A stretch of DNA of 64,000 nt, taken from positions 84,357-148,356 of the forward strand of contig JAHDND010000007.1 in assembly GCA_018435665.1 (NCBI GenBank), in the 5' to 3' direction. Below are positions 52,634 to 61,093 of this stretch, piece by piece. The notes under the pieces are model-generated. The model did not search any database. It saw only the letters and a program-made list of their open reading frames with translations, and was not told the DNA's origin. Position numbers and translations under genes: made by a program. Numbering within the stretch: position 1 is the first letter of the stretch; each line of letters starts with the position of its first letter. Source of the stretch: Candidatus Thiosymbion sp. (lineage in GTDB: Bacteria > Pseudomonadota > Gammaproteobacteria > Chromatiales > Chromatiaceae).

Positions 52634-53084
52634 ATGTTGTTAAGGTTGGCGGCAAGTAAAATATGGATATCTAATTTGCCATATTGTTTCTCCTTCAGTG
52701 GAATTATAAGAGCTGGGAGTAAATGTCAGCTATATGGTCAAGACGGCAGTTGATGTTTATTGGCGGGCGAAAGCGCCTTGTAGTGCCTTGATTCAGTTAC
52801 GTCGGTTGCAGCGACTCTCGAATTAATCGGCGTTTTCTTTACTTGTACCTAATTTTTGACGAGACAATCCCAAATAGGATAAGGCATCTAATTATGCTGC
52901 AAAATATCTAAGCATGATGTATTATGCTTCTTTCAGTATAGCAATGAATTAATGCTTTTCAAGGGTACCTGATGTCTTCCCACTCTCCTTCGCCGTTTCT
53001 TTTAGTGCCCATCCCGACATATCTGGGGAAATAAGCCATAACACATTGAAGCTGAAAAATATTTACTAAATATTACCCTGGCTT
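52634..53084. other. AT-rich region without genes
   Basis: About 450 bases, AT-rich, with no reading frame of note. It contains the candidate promoter of the secreted-protein gene and otherwise nothing I can name. Confidence 0.6.
52703..52729 (-). promoter_or_regulatory. Possible promoter of the AT-rich secreted-protein gene
   Basis: On the minus strand a perfect TATAAT is preceded by CTGACA at 15 bases, somewhat short of the ideal 17. It lies about 110 bases before the start codon. Confidence 0.4.
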
Positions 53085-53105
53085 ATCTGTTACTGGTAGA
53101 GGTCC
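53085..53105 (+). repeat. Right copy of the direct repeat flanking the AT-rich islet
   Basis: atctgttactggtagaggtcc, one base different from 51481-51501, in the same orientation. The 280 bases after it, up to the thioredoxin gene, hold no recognisable gene. Confidence 0.65.
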
Positions 53106-53387
53106 GATAAGAAACACCCGCGTGACTGGATGGTGGTTGCTGGAAGCTAGCCCCGGGTCGAAACCCAAGGAGGAGGAGGGATTGACTGCTAGAGAAGTGA
53201 ATGGTTGTTGTGGTCACAACATCCCTGACTATGGACAGAAGGTGCGCAAGCCAGCCGTTCTCGGCCAGTTCATGGGAAGGACAAAGTGCAAGCGCTTCAT
53301 GCTTGGCGAGGCTGCCATCCTGGGGCAATCCATTGGATGGCACAATCGGAGTTCTCTAGATTTGGAGAAACTGGAAAAGGAGGCGCC

Positions 53388-54014
53388 ATGACTCTATTTG
53401 CTGGCAGGCCAGTGGGGGGCCTTTCCCCGCGCTTTGTCGAGACTCGCGACATGATGGGATTCCTCTCCAGCCACGGCGCCCACCAACCGGGACGCCGCCG
53501 ACTGCTCCGCGCCGGTCTGGGTACCCTGGCGCTGGCCTGGTTTGGCTTGCCCCCGACCGCCTGGGCGTCCCCCAAGGGCCTGACGCCGATGGAGGCGCGG
53601 CCGCCGGCACCGGCCCTGAAGCTGCCGGATCTCCAGGGGGGTACGGTCGACCTCGCCGACCTGCGGGGCCGCGTCGTCCTGATCAATTTCTGGGCCACCT
53701 GGTGTCCCCCCTGCCGCAAGGAGTTTCCCTCCCTCGGGCGGGTGCGGGCGCTCTTCACCCCCGAAACCTTCGAGGTCCTCGCCGTCAACGTCGAGGAGGA
53801 ACTGGAGACGGTCAAGGCCTTTGCCGGCGCCGCGTCTTTCCCGGTCCTGCTGGACGCGGAGTCCAGGACGGTCATGTCCTGGCCGGTCAAGGGCCTGCCC
53901 ACCAGCTTCCTGGTCGATCGCCAGGGCCGGCTGGCCTATAGCCTGACGGGCGAGCAGGAGTTCGATGACCCGGCCATCGTCCAGGCCATCCAGGGCCTGC
54001 AAGCAGCCGATTAG
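53388..54014 (+). CDS. TlpA/ResA-like exported thioredoxin-fold protein
   Basis: 208 residues; AAAAGGAGG lies a few bases before the ATG. A twin-arginine-like segment (GRRRLLRAGLGTLALAWFG) ends at an AWA cleavage site, so export is likely. The thioredoxin domain has VVLINFWATWCPPCRKEFPSLG with the redox pair CPPC and GLPTSFLVDRQGRL with the cis-proline. Such proteins reduce disulfides in the periplasm, for example in cytochrome c maturation. An internal ATG at 53452 is an alternative start just before the twin arginines. It converges with gltA. Confidence 0.9.
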   Translation: MTLFAGRPVGGLSPRFVETRDMMGFLSSHGAHQPGRRRLLRAGLGTLALAWFGLPPTAWASPKGLTPMEARPPAPALKLPDLQGGTVDLADLRGRVVLINFWATWCPPCRKEFPSLGRVRALFTPETFEVLAVNVEEELETVKAFAGAASFPVLLDAESRTVMSWPVKGLPTSFLVDRQGRLAYSLTGEQEFDDPAIVQAIQGLQAAD

Positions 54015-54037
54015 GCGGAGGTCATCCTAAAATTCCA

Positions 54038-54058
54038 GGCCCGGTGGAAGGCCGGGCC
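54038..54058 (-). terminator. Candidate terminator between the convergent thioredoxin and gltA genes
   Basis: A perfect 7-bp stem GGCCCGG/CCGGGCC with a 7-base loop. Leftward it is followed by TGGAATTTTAGG, so it best serves gltA. The T-run is short. Confidence 0.45.
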
Positions 54059-54073
54059 AGGAAGGGGCTGGCC

Positions 54074-55393
54074 TTAGCCGCGCTGATCCTTCGGCAGATA
54101 ATCCTTCTGGCGGTTTCCCACGTAAACCTGCCGCGGACGGGCGATGCGGGTGCCCGGGGTGTGATTCTGCTCCCACCACTGGGCAATCCAGCCTGGCAGG
54201 CGGCCGATGGAGAACATGACGGTGAACATATTCACCGGGATGCCGATGGCCCGCAGGATGATGCCGCTGTAGAAATCCACGTTGGGATACAGGTTGCGGT
54301 CGATGAAGTAGGGATCGGACCGGGCGATGTCCTCCAGGCGGCGGGCGATCTCTAGGAGTGGATCACTGCCGCACAACTGCGGCACCAGTTCTTCCGCCAC
54401 CTTTTGTAGGATCTGCGCCCGCGGGTCGAAGCTCTTGTAGACCCGGTGGCCAAAGCCCATGAGGCGGACCTTGCTGTCCTTGTCCTTGGCCAGTTTGACG
54501 TATTCCTCCGGGGTCATGTTGCCCTGGTGGATCTTGTCGAGCATCTCCAGGACCTCGACATTGGCGCCCCCATGCAGGGGACCCCAGAGGGCGCAGACCC
54601 CGGCGGCGCAGGAGGCGAAGAGATTGGCCCCGCTGGAACCGACCATGCGCACGGTGGAGGTGGAGCAGTTCTGCTCGTGATCGGCGTGCAGGATCAGGAT
54701 CAGGTTCATGGCCCGGTTGATGAGGTCCGAGCAGACGTACTGATCGTAGGGCTGGGAGAACATCATGTGCAGGAAATTGGGCACATAACGCAGTTTGGGG
54801 TCCGGGTAGATGTAGGGCACGCCGCGGGAATGGCGATAGGCGTAGGCGGCGATGGAGCGGACCTTGCTGATCAGGCGGGCGGCGGCGATGAGGAATTGGG
54901 CCTCGTCTTCCAACTCGTAGAGTTCGGGATGGAAGCAGGACATGGAATTGATCATGGCCGAGAGGATGGCCATGGGCGGCGCCGTCCGCGGGAAGCCCTC
55001 GAACTGGTGCTTCATGCCCTCGTCCAGGTAGGCGAAGCGCGTCAGGTCCTTGGAAAAGGCGTCATACTCGGCGTCGGTGGGCAGGTGACCGAGGATCAGC
55101 AGCAGGGCGACCTCGATGAAGGTGGCGCCGTGGGCGAACTGCTCGATGGGGATACCCCGATAGCGCAGGATGCCCTTTTCACCGTCGATGAAGGTGATGG
55201 CGCTTTCGCAACTGCCGGTGTTGCCATATCCCTGGTCCAGGGTGATGTGCCCGGTCTGGTCACGCAATTTCGAGATGTCGATGGCGCGCTCTCCCTCGCT
55301 CCCTTCGATCACGGGCAGTAGGTAGCTTTTGTCACCCAGGATCAGGGTGGCGGGCTCGTGGGAGCGGGTGGGGGATGAAAGTGGCTGACGCAT
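54074..55393 (-). CDS. gltA: Citrate synthase (type II)
   Basis: 439 residues. It condenses acetyl-CoA and oxaloacetate in the first TCA-cycle step. Catalytic and substrate motifs: GILRYRGIPIEQFA, LILHADHEQNCSTSTVRMVGSSGANLFASCAAGVCALWGPLHGGAN is the central block (with its two active-site histidines), then MGFGHRVYKSFDPRAQ and YPNVDFYSGIILRAIGIP with the catalytic aspartate. The length and N-terminal extension fit the hexameric, NADH-sensitive Gram-negative type. AGGAG precedes the ATG at the right distance. Confidence 0.97.
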   Translation of the reverse strand: MRQPLSSPTRSHEPATLILGDKSYLLPVIEGSEGERAIDISKLRDQTGHITLDQGYGNTGSCESAITFIDGEKGILRYRGIPIEQFAHGATFIEVALLLILGHLPTDAEYDAFSKDLTRFAYLDEGMKHQFEGFPRTAPPMAILSAMINSMSCFHPELYELEDEAQFLIAAARLISKVRSIAAYAYRHSRGVPYIYPDPKLRYVPNFLHMMFSQPYDQYVCSDLINRAMNLILILHADHEQNCSTSTVRMVGSSGANLFASCAAGVCALWGPLHGGANVEVLEMLDKIHQGNMTPEEYVKLAKDKDSKVRLMGFGHRVYKSFDPRAQILQKVAEELVPQLCGSDPLLEIARRLEDIARSDPYFIDRNLYPNVDFYSGIILRAIGIPVNMFTVMFSIGRLPGWIAQWWEQNHTPGTRIARPRQVYVGNRQKDYLPKDQRG

Positions 55394-55759
55394 CGGACAA
55401 AACTCCTGTTTTAGTGGTTGTGATCAGAATCGATACCCCTCACTGGCGGGGTCGAGGGTCGGATGGGGGTGATGGTGGTTCCTGGCGGTAGGAGGGTGGT
55501 GCGCTGCCCGCCGCTGCCTTGACCTTTCCAGTGTACGACGAGGACGGCGATGCCGTCGGATAGATCGGCCCCGGTGGTGAAGGTTACCCCGACCCTGGGC
55601 TGGATCAGGTCCGCTCCGCGGTGGCCCCGGGGGACAAGGGGCGGATTATGACCCATGACCGCCGCTGCGGTAAGCCATCAGAACGGAGGACGGGATGGCG
55701 CCGACCAGGGCGCAAGGCGGCGGCGAGGCCGGTAGCGGGTCCCAGGGCGGGCATGGGGT
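55394..55759. other. Intergenic region, possible small coding remnant
   Basis: 366 bases between gltA and the GNAT gene. On the minus strand 55411-55656 is open and reads VGVTFTTGADLSDGIAVLVVH, which has a protein-like composition but no clear start and no family I know. The gltA promoter must lie here, though no clear consensus stands out. Confidence 0.35.
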
Positions 55760-56560
55760 TCAGGTCTCTTCTGGTCGGGGACGAGCCAAGACGCCAAAGA
55801 CGCCGTCCGTCGCCATGATCCGCCGCCACAACCAGTAACCCGCCGCGAAGCGCGCCTCCTGGGCGGCCAACTGGTCGAGGGGGATCAGCAGGCGGCTGGC
55901 CGGGTCCGGTTGGGGCAGCGGGGCCTCCAAGTCGCGATGCAGGATCAGCCGTGTCAGGCCATTGCCGATCGGAGACAGTTTCTTGGCGGGCAGGCCATGG
56001 GCGACCAGGTGGCCCCAGCTTTGATGATTGCCGGGCCAGACGGCGGCGAGCAGGTGCCGGCGCCGCAGGGACTGGGCGAGGGATTGCCGCCAGGCGATGA
56101 GGCAGTGATGCAGGCCCCGTCCCCGCCAATCGGCCCTGACCATGGCCGAGGCCAGATAGGCGAGGTTGTCAGGCTCCGCCGGTGGTATCGCCAGGACATC
56201 GGCGCGACTCAGTTCCCCAGGCGCGGGCAGCGTCAGGGCGCCGTAGGCGATCAGTTCCTGCTCGGCGTCGAACAGGCCGGTGATGAGTCCCTGGTCCCCC
56301 ATCCCCCAGGGGCCCAGATGGGAGGCGGGAAAGGCGGGGCTCTCCGCCTCGAGGCGGTAGTAGTCGGGACTGTCCAGTTGGCGTTCGATCACGGTCCTTC
56401 GCAGGCTCGCCAGGGCGGTGGCATCGGCGGCGGTAAGGAGACGCCCCCGCAAGCCGGTGGGGAGGTTCGCGGGCAGGGATGGGGGAGGGTCGGGGAGGAT
56501 TTGCCAACTCAGACCTCCACCACTTCGGCAAAGTTGAGCAGGCTCAGTGGTGGATAACAT
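55760..56560 (-). CDS. GNAT-family N-acetyltransferase-like protein
   Basis: 266 residues from the ATG at 56560, overlapping the upstream gene by 52 bases; a later start is possible. The core SAMVRADWRGRGLHHCLIAWR is the acetyl-CoA binding loop of GNAT enzymes (R-x-x-G-R/G-x-G/A pattern with helix), and LLAAVWPGNHQSWGHLVAHGL follows as the usual next strand and helix. The acceptor substrate is unknown. It is third in the run sensor-MFS, binding protein, acetyltransferase. Confidence 0.75.
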   Translation of the reverse strand: MLSTTEPAQLCRSGGGLSWQILPDPPPSLPANLPTGLRGRLLTAADATALASLRRTVIERQLDSPDYYRLEAESPAFPASHLGPWGMGDQGLITGLFDAEQELIAYGALTLPAPGELSRADVLAIPPAEPDNLAYLASAMVRADWRGRGLHHCLIAWRQSLAQSLRRRHLLAAVWPGNHQSWGHLVAHGLPAKKLSPIGNGLTRLILHRDLEAPLPQPDPASRLLIPLDQLAAQEARFAAGYWLWRRIMATDGVFGVLARPRPEET

Positions 56561-57537
56561 GACAGCTCCCTGGCTGTGGCCATGTTGATGAGAATCGAGA
56601 AACGCCGCAGGGTCTCGACCTGAATTTCGCCGGGGGCGCGACCCTCCACCAAGATCTGGAGCGCCTTGACCCCGGTCAGCCGGCCGATGCCGTAAGGCGA
56701 ACTGGAGAGGGAGAAGAGGGCCCGACTGGACCGGACGATCAGTTCGGTAGCGGAAAAGGTGGGCAGGCGCTCCGCCAGGGCGGCCGCGGCCACCTCGTGG
56801 CGGTGGGTGGTGGTGATGAAGGTGTCCGGCCCAAGGTACAGCAGCTCCCCGCCCCGGACGCGACACTGGGCGATCAGATGGGGAATATCCGCCGGATCGG
56901 GTTTGCCGTCGGTCAAGGGTGCCGGGGCCTCGATCAGTTCCAGGTCGCGGCGGGCGCACTCATCGCGGAGCTCCTCGAGCACCAGCAACGAGTTACGCTC
57001 GGCGGGATTGAAAACCATCGCCAATCGGCGGATCGGGCGATAGGCGAGGATGGCGTTGACCTGGGCGGTGATCGGAGCGATGTGGATGGTACCGGTGACG
57101 TTGCCACCGGGACGCTCCAGTTGGGGTACTATCTTGGCATCCAGGGGGGTGGCCACGTAGGTGAAGAGGACGGGCAGGTCGCGGACATAAGGTCCGGGAT
57201 CGGGATCATCCCAGGGTCCCACCACCGCGCGGGTTTGTGGCGTGCCCCAGGTATAGACCAGATCGGGACGCAGCTCCTTGATTTCTTTGACGATTCCTGG
57301 GAGCAGGCTGCTGTCGCCCCCCGTGTTGCGCGTGATGTAATCGATCTCCAGCCCGGAGCGGGCGAGATGGTCCTTGAAGCCCTGCTCGTTGGTGCCCTCG
57401 CCCCGTCCCAGGACCATGAAGATGCGGAAGCGACGGGAGGGGGTTGGCGTGTCCTGGGCCCCGGCGGCACCGGCCATCAGGCCCGCGCCGGTAGCGATCC
57501 CCCAGTGTAGCCAGCGGCGGCGGGTGAGTGCGGTCAT
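56509..57537 (-). CDS. ABC_sub_bind-type periplasmic binding protein without permease
   Basis: 342 residues from the ATG that overlaps the previous stop (ATGA). A signal peptide with three arginines (TRRRWLHWGIATGAGLMAGAAGA) precedes a solute-binding fold of the ABC_sub_bind family: VYTWGTPQTRAVVGPWDD, ERPGGNVTGTIHIAPI, RRLAMVFNPAERNSLLVLEEL, GRAPGEIQVETLRRFSILIN. Its permease and ATPase partners are missing. Instead it is coupled to a sensor-MFS fusion. It may deliver the ligand sensed or moved by that protein. The ligand class is uncertain; aromatic amino acids are reported for some relatives. Confidence 0.82.
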   Translation of the reverse strand: MTALTRRRWLHWGIATGAGLMAGAAGAQDTPTPSRRFRIFMVLGRGEGTNEQGFKDHLARSGLEIDYITRNTGGDSSLLPGIVKEIKELRPDLVYTWGTPQTRAVVGPWDDPDPGPYVRDLPVLFTYVATPLDAKIVPQLERPGGNVTGTIHIAPITAQVNAILAYRPIRRLAMVFNPAERNSLLVLEELRDECARRDLELIEAPAPLTDGKPDPADIPHLIAQCRVRGGELLYLGPDTFITTTHRHEVAAAALAERLPTFSATELIVRSSRALFSLSSSPYGIGRLTGVKALQILVEGRAPGEIQVETLRRFSILINMATARELSCYPPLSLLNFAEVVEV

Positions 57538-60029
57538 GGCTGGGCCTCCAGGGGCTGAGGGGCGTGACGCACCCGACGAAAGAGTAGCCAAAACAACAGG
57601 GCGGAGCCGCCGCAAACCAGTCCCAGGTTGACGGCCGCCTCGCGATAGGAGCTGTTGGCCGCCAGGCCGATCGCTACCAGGGGGCCAAGGGCGCCACCCA
57701 GGCGTTCCAGCAGGCGGTACCAGCCGATGGCGGTTATCTCCGCCACCCGGACCTGGGCGGCAAGCTGGGTCACCAGGCTGAGTTGCGGGGCGCTGATCAG
57801 GGCCTGGGCGGCTCCGAACAGGGCGATGGCCAGAAAGGGGCCCCAGGCCTGGTCGGTCATGCCCAGGGGGAGCAGGGCGGCCAGGGTGGCCAGGCCGCCG
57901 CCGATGATAAAGCCCCGCCGGATCTGCCAGCGGTCGGAGAGGTTGGCCGCCAGGGGCGAGGCCAGGATAAAGAAGAGGAAATACATCATCTGGGTGCGGC
58001 CGATCTCCGCCTTGTCGGCCCCGCTGTCCGTCAGCAGCAGGGGTAAGAGGCAGGAGAGCACGCCAGTCGCGGCCACCTTGGCCGGAATGGCGGAAAAGGT
58101 CATGAGGGCAATGAACCGGAGGTCCATCGCCAGCTTGGCAAACCCCGAACTCAGTCCCCCAGAACTGACTAGACTGACCGGGGAGTTCCGTGACTCCGGT
58201 CGGCCCTTCTTGGGCAGCAGCAGCGCCAGGGTCCCCGCAGCCGTCAGGGCCAGGACCGCCCCCACCAGCAGGGTCGTGGTGATACTGGCCTGATCGGCGA
58301 TGATGCCACCCGCCACGGGCCCGCAGACCCCCGCCGCCAGCAGGGCGCCGATATAAAGGGCCAGGCCCCGGGCACGGTTATGCCCCTTGGTGTGATCGAC
58401 AACCAGGCCCTGAGCCGTGATCAGGGCGAGTCCATAACCCAGCGCGGTCAGGCAGCGCCAGGCCATGAAGGCCAGAAGATGATCCGTCTGCGCGGTGAGG
58501 ATCAGGCCAAGGGCGGACAGCAGGGCCGCGGTGGCGAAGGCGGCACGGCGGCCGATCCAGCCTGAGAACTGTGCCCCCAGGGGCTGGGAAAAGGCCCAGA
58601 TCAGCATGAACAGGGTGATGGGCAGGCTGACCGCCAGGTCAAGGGGCAACCAGGGGGTGGTGGGGGCCAGGGTCTGGGCATGGGTGGGGATGAAGGGACG
58701 GGTGACTTCCTCCGAGAGGCAGAAGAGAAAGACCGGCAGTCGCAGAAACATCAGGTTAAAGGAATGAACGTCCCGCTGGCCGCTACCTTGTTCACCCAAG
58801 GCCCCGCCCGTCCCCGGGTTCACCCCGGTGCTAGCACGGTCCAGGAACAGATGCACCACCAGCAGCAGGACCTCGAAGGCCACCAGTACCGAGATCAGGA
58901 TCACCGAGGCCACTTCCAGGATCAGGTCCGTCGAGGCCTTGGCGACCCAGGACGGGTCCAGCGACAGTCGCAGCCAGGCCTCGAGGTGATCGTGGGCGGT
59001 CAGCGTCGCGAGGGTCTCCTGGCCGGCGGCGGAGGCCGTGGTTGCGTCCGCCGTCACCACCGCCAACTTCGGTCGCTGGCCATGCGAGGCCAGGACCTTC
59101 TGGTCGAGGGTCTCCACGGCGATATAGGCAATGTCGGGATGGGCCGACACCTCCTTGGCCAAGACCCCTGTCAGGCCCGGTAACTCCGCCAGGGGGATGC
59201 CAAATCCCAAGGCGCGGTTGATCTGACGCGTCAGGACCTCGGCGACACCCTGTGCCTTGAGGCGCAACTCCGGGAACAGCACCCGTTCAAACTGATGCAG
59301 GGCCAGCCAGGAGGCGAGCAGGGACAGGATCAGTAACAGGGCCACGGTGACCGCCGTCAGGCGGAAGACCAGGGTCCGGAGCGGATCGCGAGGCATCCGC
59401 GGCCGATCGCCGCCCCGAATGACCCCGCCGGCCTGGCGGGTCAGGGCACCGGAAAACCGCAGGGTGAGGAACACGGTCATCAGGGTGAGCACGAGGGCGA
59501 TGACCACCATCGGTATCGCCGATACCAGCAGCTCACCACGCACCTCAGCCAAGGCCCGCTGCAGGGTGCCCAGGCAGGCCCGGACACCCACCGCGCCGAC
59601 GGTCTGGCCGAAGCCATTGGTCAGGGGCAGGCTGAGCAGCAGATTGTTCTCCAGCCGGCGGCGACCGTCCACATAGCCATCGGCACTCGCCCCCTCATGG
59701 GTGCCGACCCGGTCGGCTTGGGTGGAGAACAGGATTCGCCCCTGCGTGTCCCAGATATCGATGCGCTCCACGTCACGCGCCTGGGCCGCCCGCTCCAGGG
59801 CCGCGGACAGGCCTTCCAGTTCCGCCAGTTCCAGCCCAAGGGTCAACCCGGTCTCGGTCTGCCGGCGCACCTCTTCCAGCACCAGTTCCAGCCGATCGCC
59901 GGTGACATCGAGCAGGCGCTGATCGAATTTCAAAAAGGCCAGGATCAGCGCCAGGGCGATGGTGGTGGCGACGGTGAGGGCTATGACCGCCCCGACCCAC
60001 CCAGTGAGGGCATGGCGGCCACCAGTCAT
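57534..60029 (-). CDS. Fusion of two tandem membrane sensor modules with an MFS transporter
   Basis: 831 residues from the ATG at 60029 (GGAG five bases before); an ATG at 60086 is possible. Residues up to about 170 form helix, periplasmic sensor, helix. A second such module runs to about 390 (helices LTAVTVALLLILSLLASWL and VILISVLVAFEVLLLVVHLFL). The two sensors are related: GLTLGLELAELEGLSAAL against LGFGIPLAELPGLTGVL. The remaining 440 residues are a major facilitator carrier with about 12 helices and a loop-2/3-like motif FSGWIGRRAAF. Cache-like sensors are usual on kinases, not carriers. I infer a transporter gated or regulated by a periplasmic signal, working with the coupled binding protein. 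Confidence 0.82.
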   Translation of the reverse strand: MTGGRHALTGWVGAVIALTVATTIALALILAFLKFDQRLLDVTGDRLELVLEEVRRQTETGLTLGLELAELEGLSAALERAAQARDVERIDIWDTQGRILFSTQADRVGTHEGASADGYVDGRRRLENNLLLSLPLTNGFGQTVGAVGVRACLGTLQRALAEVRGELLVSAIPMVVIALVLTLMTVFLTLRFSGALTRQAGGVIRGGDRPRMPRDPLRTLVFRLTAVTVALLLILSLLASWLALHQFERVLFPELRLKAQGVAEVLTRQINRALGFGIPLAELPGLTGVLAKEVSAHPDIAYIAVETLDQKVLASHGQRPKLAVVTADATTASAAGQETLATLTAHDHLEAWLRLSLDPSWVAKASTDLILEVASVILISVLVAFEVLLLVVHLFLDRASTGVNPGTGGALGEQGSGQRDVHSFNLMFLRLPVFLFCLSEEVTRPFIPTHAQTLAPTTPWLPLDLAVSLPITLFMLIWAFSQPLGAQFSGWIGRRAAFATAALLSALGLILTAQTDHLLAFMAWRCLTALGYGLALITAQGLVVDHTKGHNRARGLALYIGALLAAGVCGPVAGGIIADQASITTTLLVGAVLALTAAGTLALLLPKKGRPESRNSPVSLVSSGGLSSGFAKLAMDLRFIALMTFSAIPAKVAATGVLSCLLPLLLTDSGADKAEIGRTQMMYFLFFILASPLAANLSDRWQIRRGFIIGGGLATLAALLPLGMTDQAWGPFLAIALFGAAQALISAPQLSLVTQLAAQVRVAEITAIGWYRLLERLGGALGPLVAIGLAANSSYREAAVNLGLVCGGSALLFWLLFRRVRHAPQPLEAQP

Positions 60030-60361
60030 CGCGGCTCCAAGGGTCGGGTTACCGGTATGACTCGCGGGGGCCGGGGATGACGACATGATCCTGAGGGTGA
60101 GGGTGCGGAAAGGGGCTTGATGAAGAACGCATCTTCGGTTTTGGCAGCGACGAGGAGCCGGGGAAACCGAAAACGACTGGGCGATGACGATATATGATCG
60201 CATATTCCCGGCGTGATGCGGCGCGGGGGGCAGGCAACCCCGCGTGGGGCTTGTTTTTCTCGCCCCTACGCCCCTAGATGGCCTTCATCGCTTCCTGCCA
60301 TGGCCAGGAGCGACTGAAAGGCCAGGGCCCTGGAGAAGAGCCATGTGGAGGAGAATACCGG
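60030..60361. promoter_or_regulatory. Divergent control region between sensor-MFS and response-regulator genes
   Basis: About 330 bases between two divergently transcribed genes. A palindrome-like stretch gacgatatatgatcgcatat near 60186 is AT-rich and could hold promoter elements. No consensus pair is clear enough to place a start site. Confidence 0.4.
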
Positions 60362-61039
60362 ATGGTGAGGATTCTACTGGTGGAGGACGACCGCGATCTG
60401 CGGGAGGAGGTTGCTGACTTTCTGCGCGGCGAGGGCCATGTGGTGCGCGAGGCCGGATCGCGTCAGGAATTTCGTGCCCTCATGGCGGAGGAACCCTGCG
60501 ACATCGCCCTCCTCGACCGTCGACTGCCCGATGGCGATGGCCTGGACCTGATCGGGGAGGGGCGGGCGGTAGGCTGGCGCTGTGGTTTTGTCCTCCTCAC
60601 CGCCCGGGATGCCGCCCCAGAGCGTATCGCCGGGTATGAGACTGGGGCCGACCACTATCTCACCAAGCCGGTGCGCCTGGACGAACTGGCGGTCATCCTC
60701 AAATCCCTGGCTCGCCGCCTCCACCTCGACACCCACTGGCGCCTCCACCTGGCCCTGGGGTTGCTCCATGCGCCGAATGGGCAAAGGATCGAGCTGACCG
60801 GCCTGGAGGCAGCCTTCCTGGCCATCCTCGGCGCCCACCTCCACCAGCCCCTGGACCGTCGCCAGATCATCCAGGAACTGGGGCGGGATTTCCTCAGCTA
60901 TGATCCGCGCAATCTGGACGCCTTGCTGCGCCGGTTGCGCCGCAAGGTCCGCGAGGCCGCCGGCGCGGATCTCCCCGTGCTGACCCGGCATGGACTGGGT
61001 TACGTCCTGGTGGAGGATCTGGTCATCGAGAACGGGTGA
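60362..61039 (+). CDS. OmpR/PhoB-type response regulator
   Basis: 225 residues; GGAGGAG lies eight bases before the ATG. The receiver opens MVRILLVEDDRDLRE, has its phospho-aspartate in IALLDRRLPDGDGLDL and lysine in YLTKPVRL. The C-terminal winged helix is divergent but recognisable (ELTGLEAAFLAILG, DRRQIIQELG, NLDALLRRLRRKV, LTRHGLGYVL). It should bind DNA when phosphorylated. The kinase gene converging from the right, 54 bases away, is the likely partner. Its target may include the divergent sensor-MFS operon. Confidence 0.9.
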   Translation: MVRILLVEDDRDLREEVADFLRGEGHVVREAGSRQEFRALMAEEPCDIALLDRRLPDGDGLDLIGEGRAVGWRCGFVLLTARDAAPERIAGYETGADHYLTKPVRLDELAVILKSLARRLHLDTHWRLHLALGLLHAPNGQRIELTGLEAAFLAILGAHLHQPLDRRQIIQELGRDFLSYDPRNLDALLRRLRRKVREAAGADLPVLTRHGLGYVLVEDLVIENG

Positions 61040-61093
61040 AGGGGTTCGACCCGAAGGAACCAACCATGGCTGGGCGATAACCCCAGGTGGATG

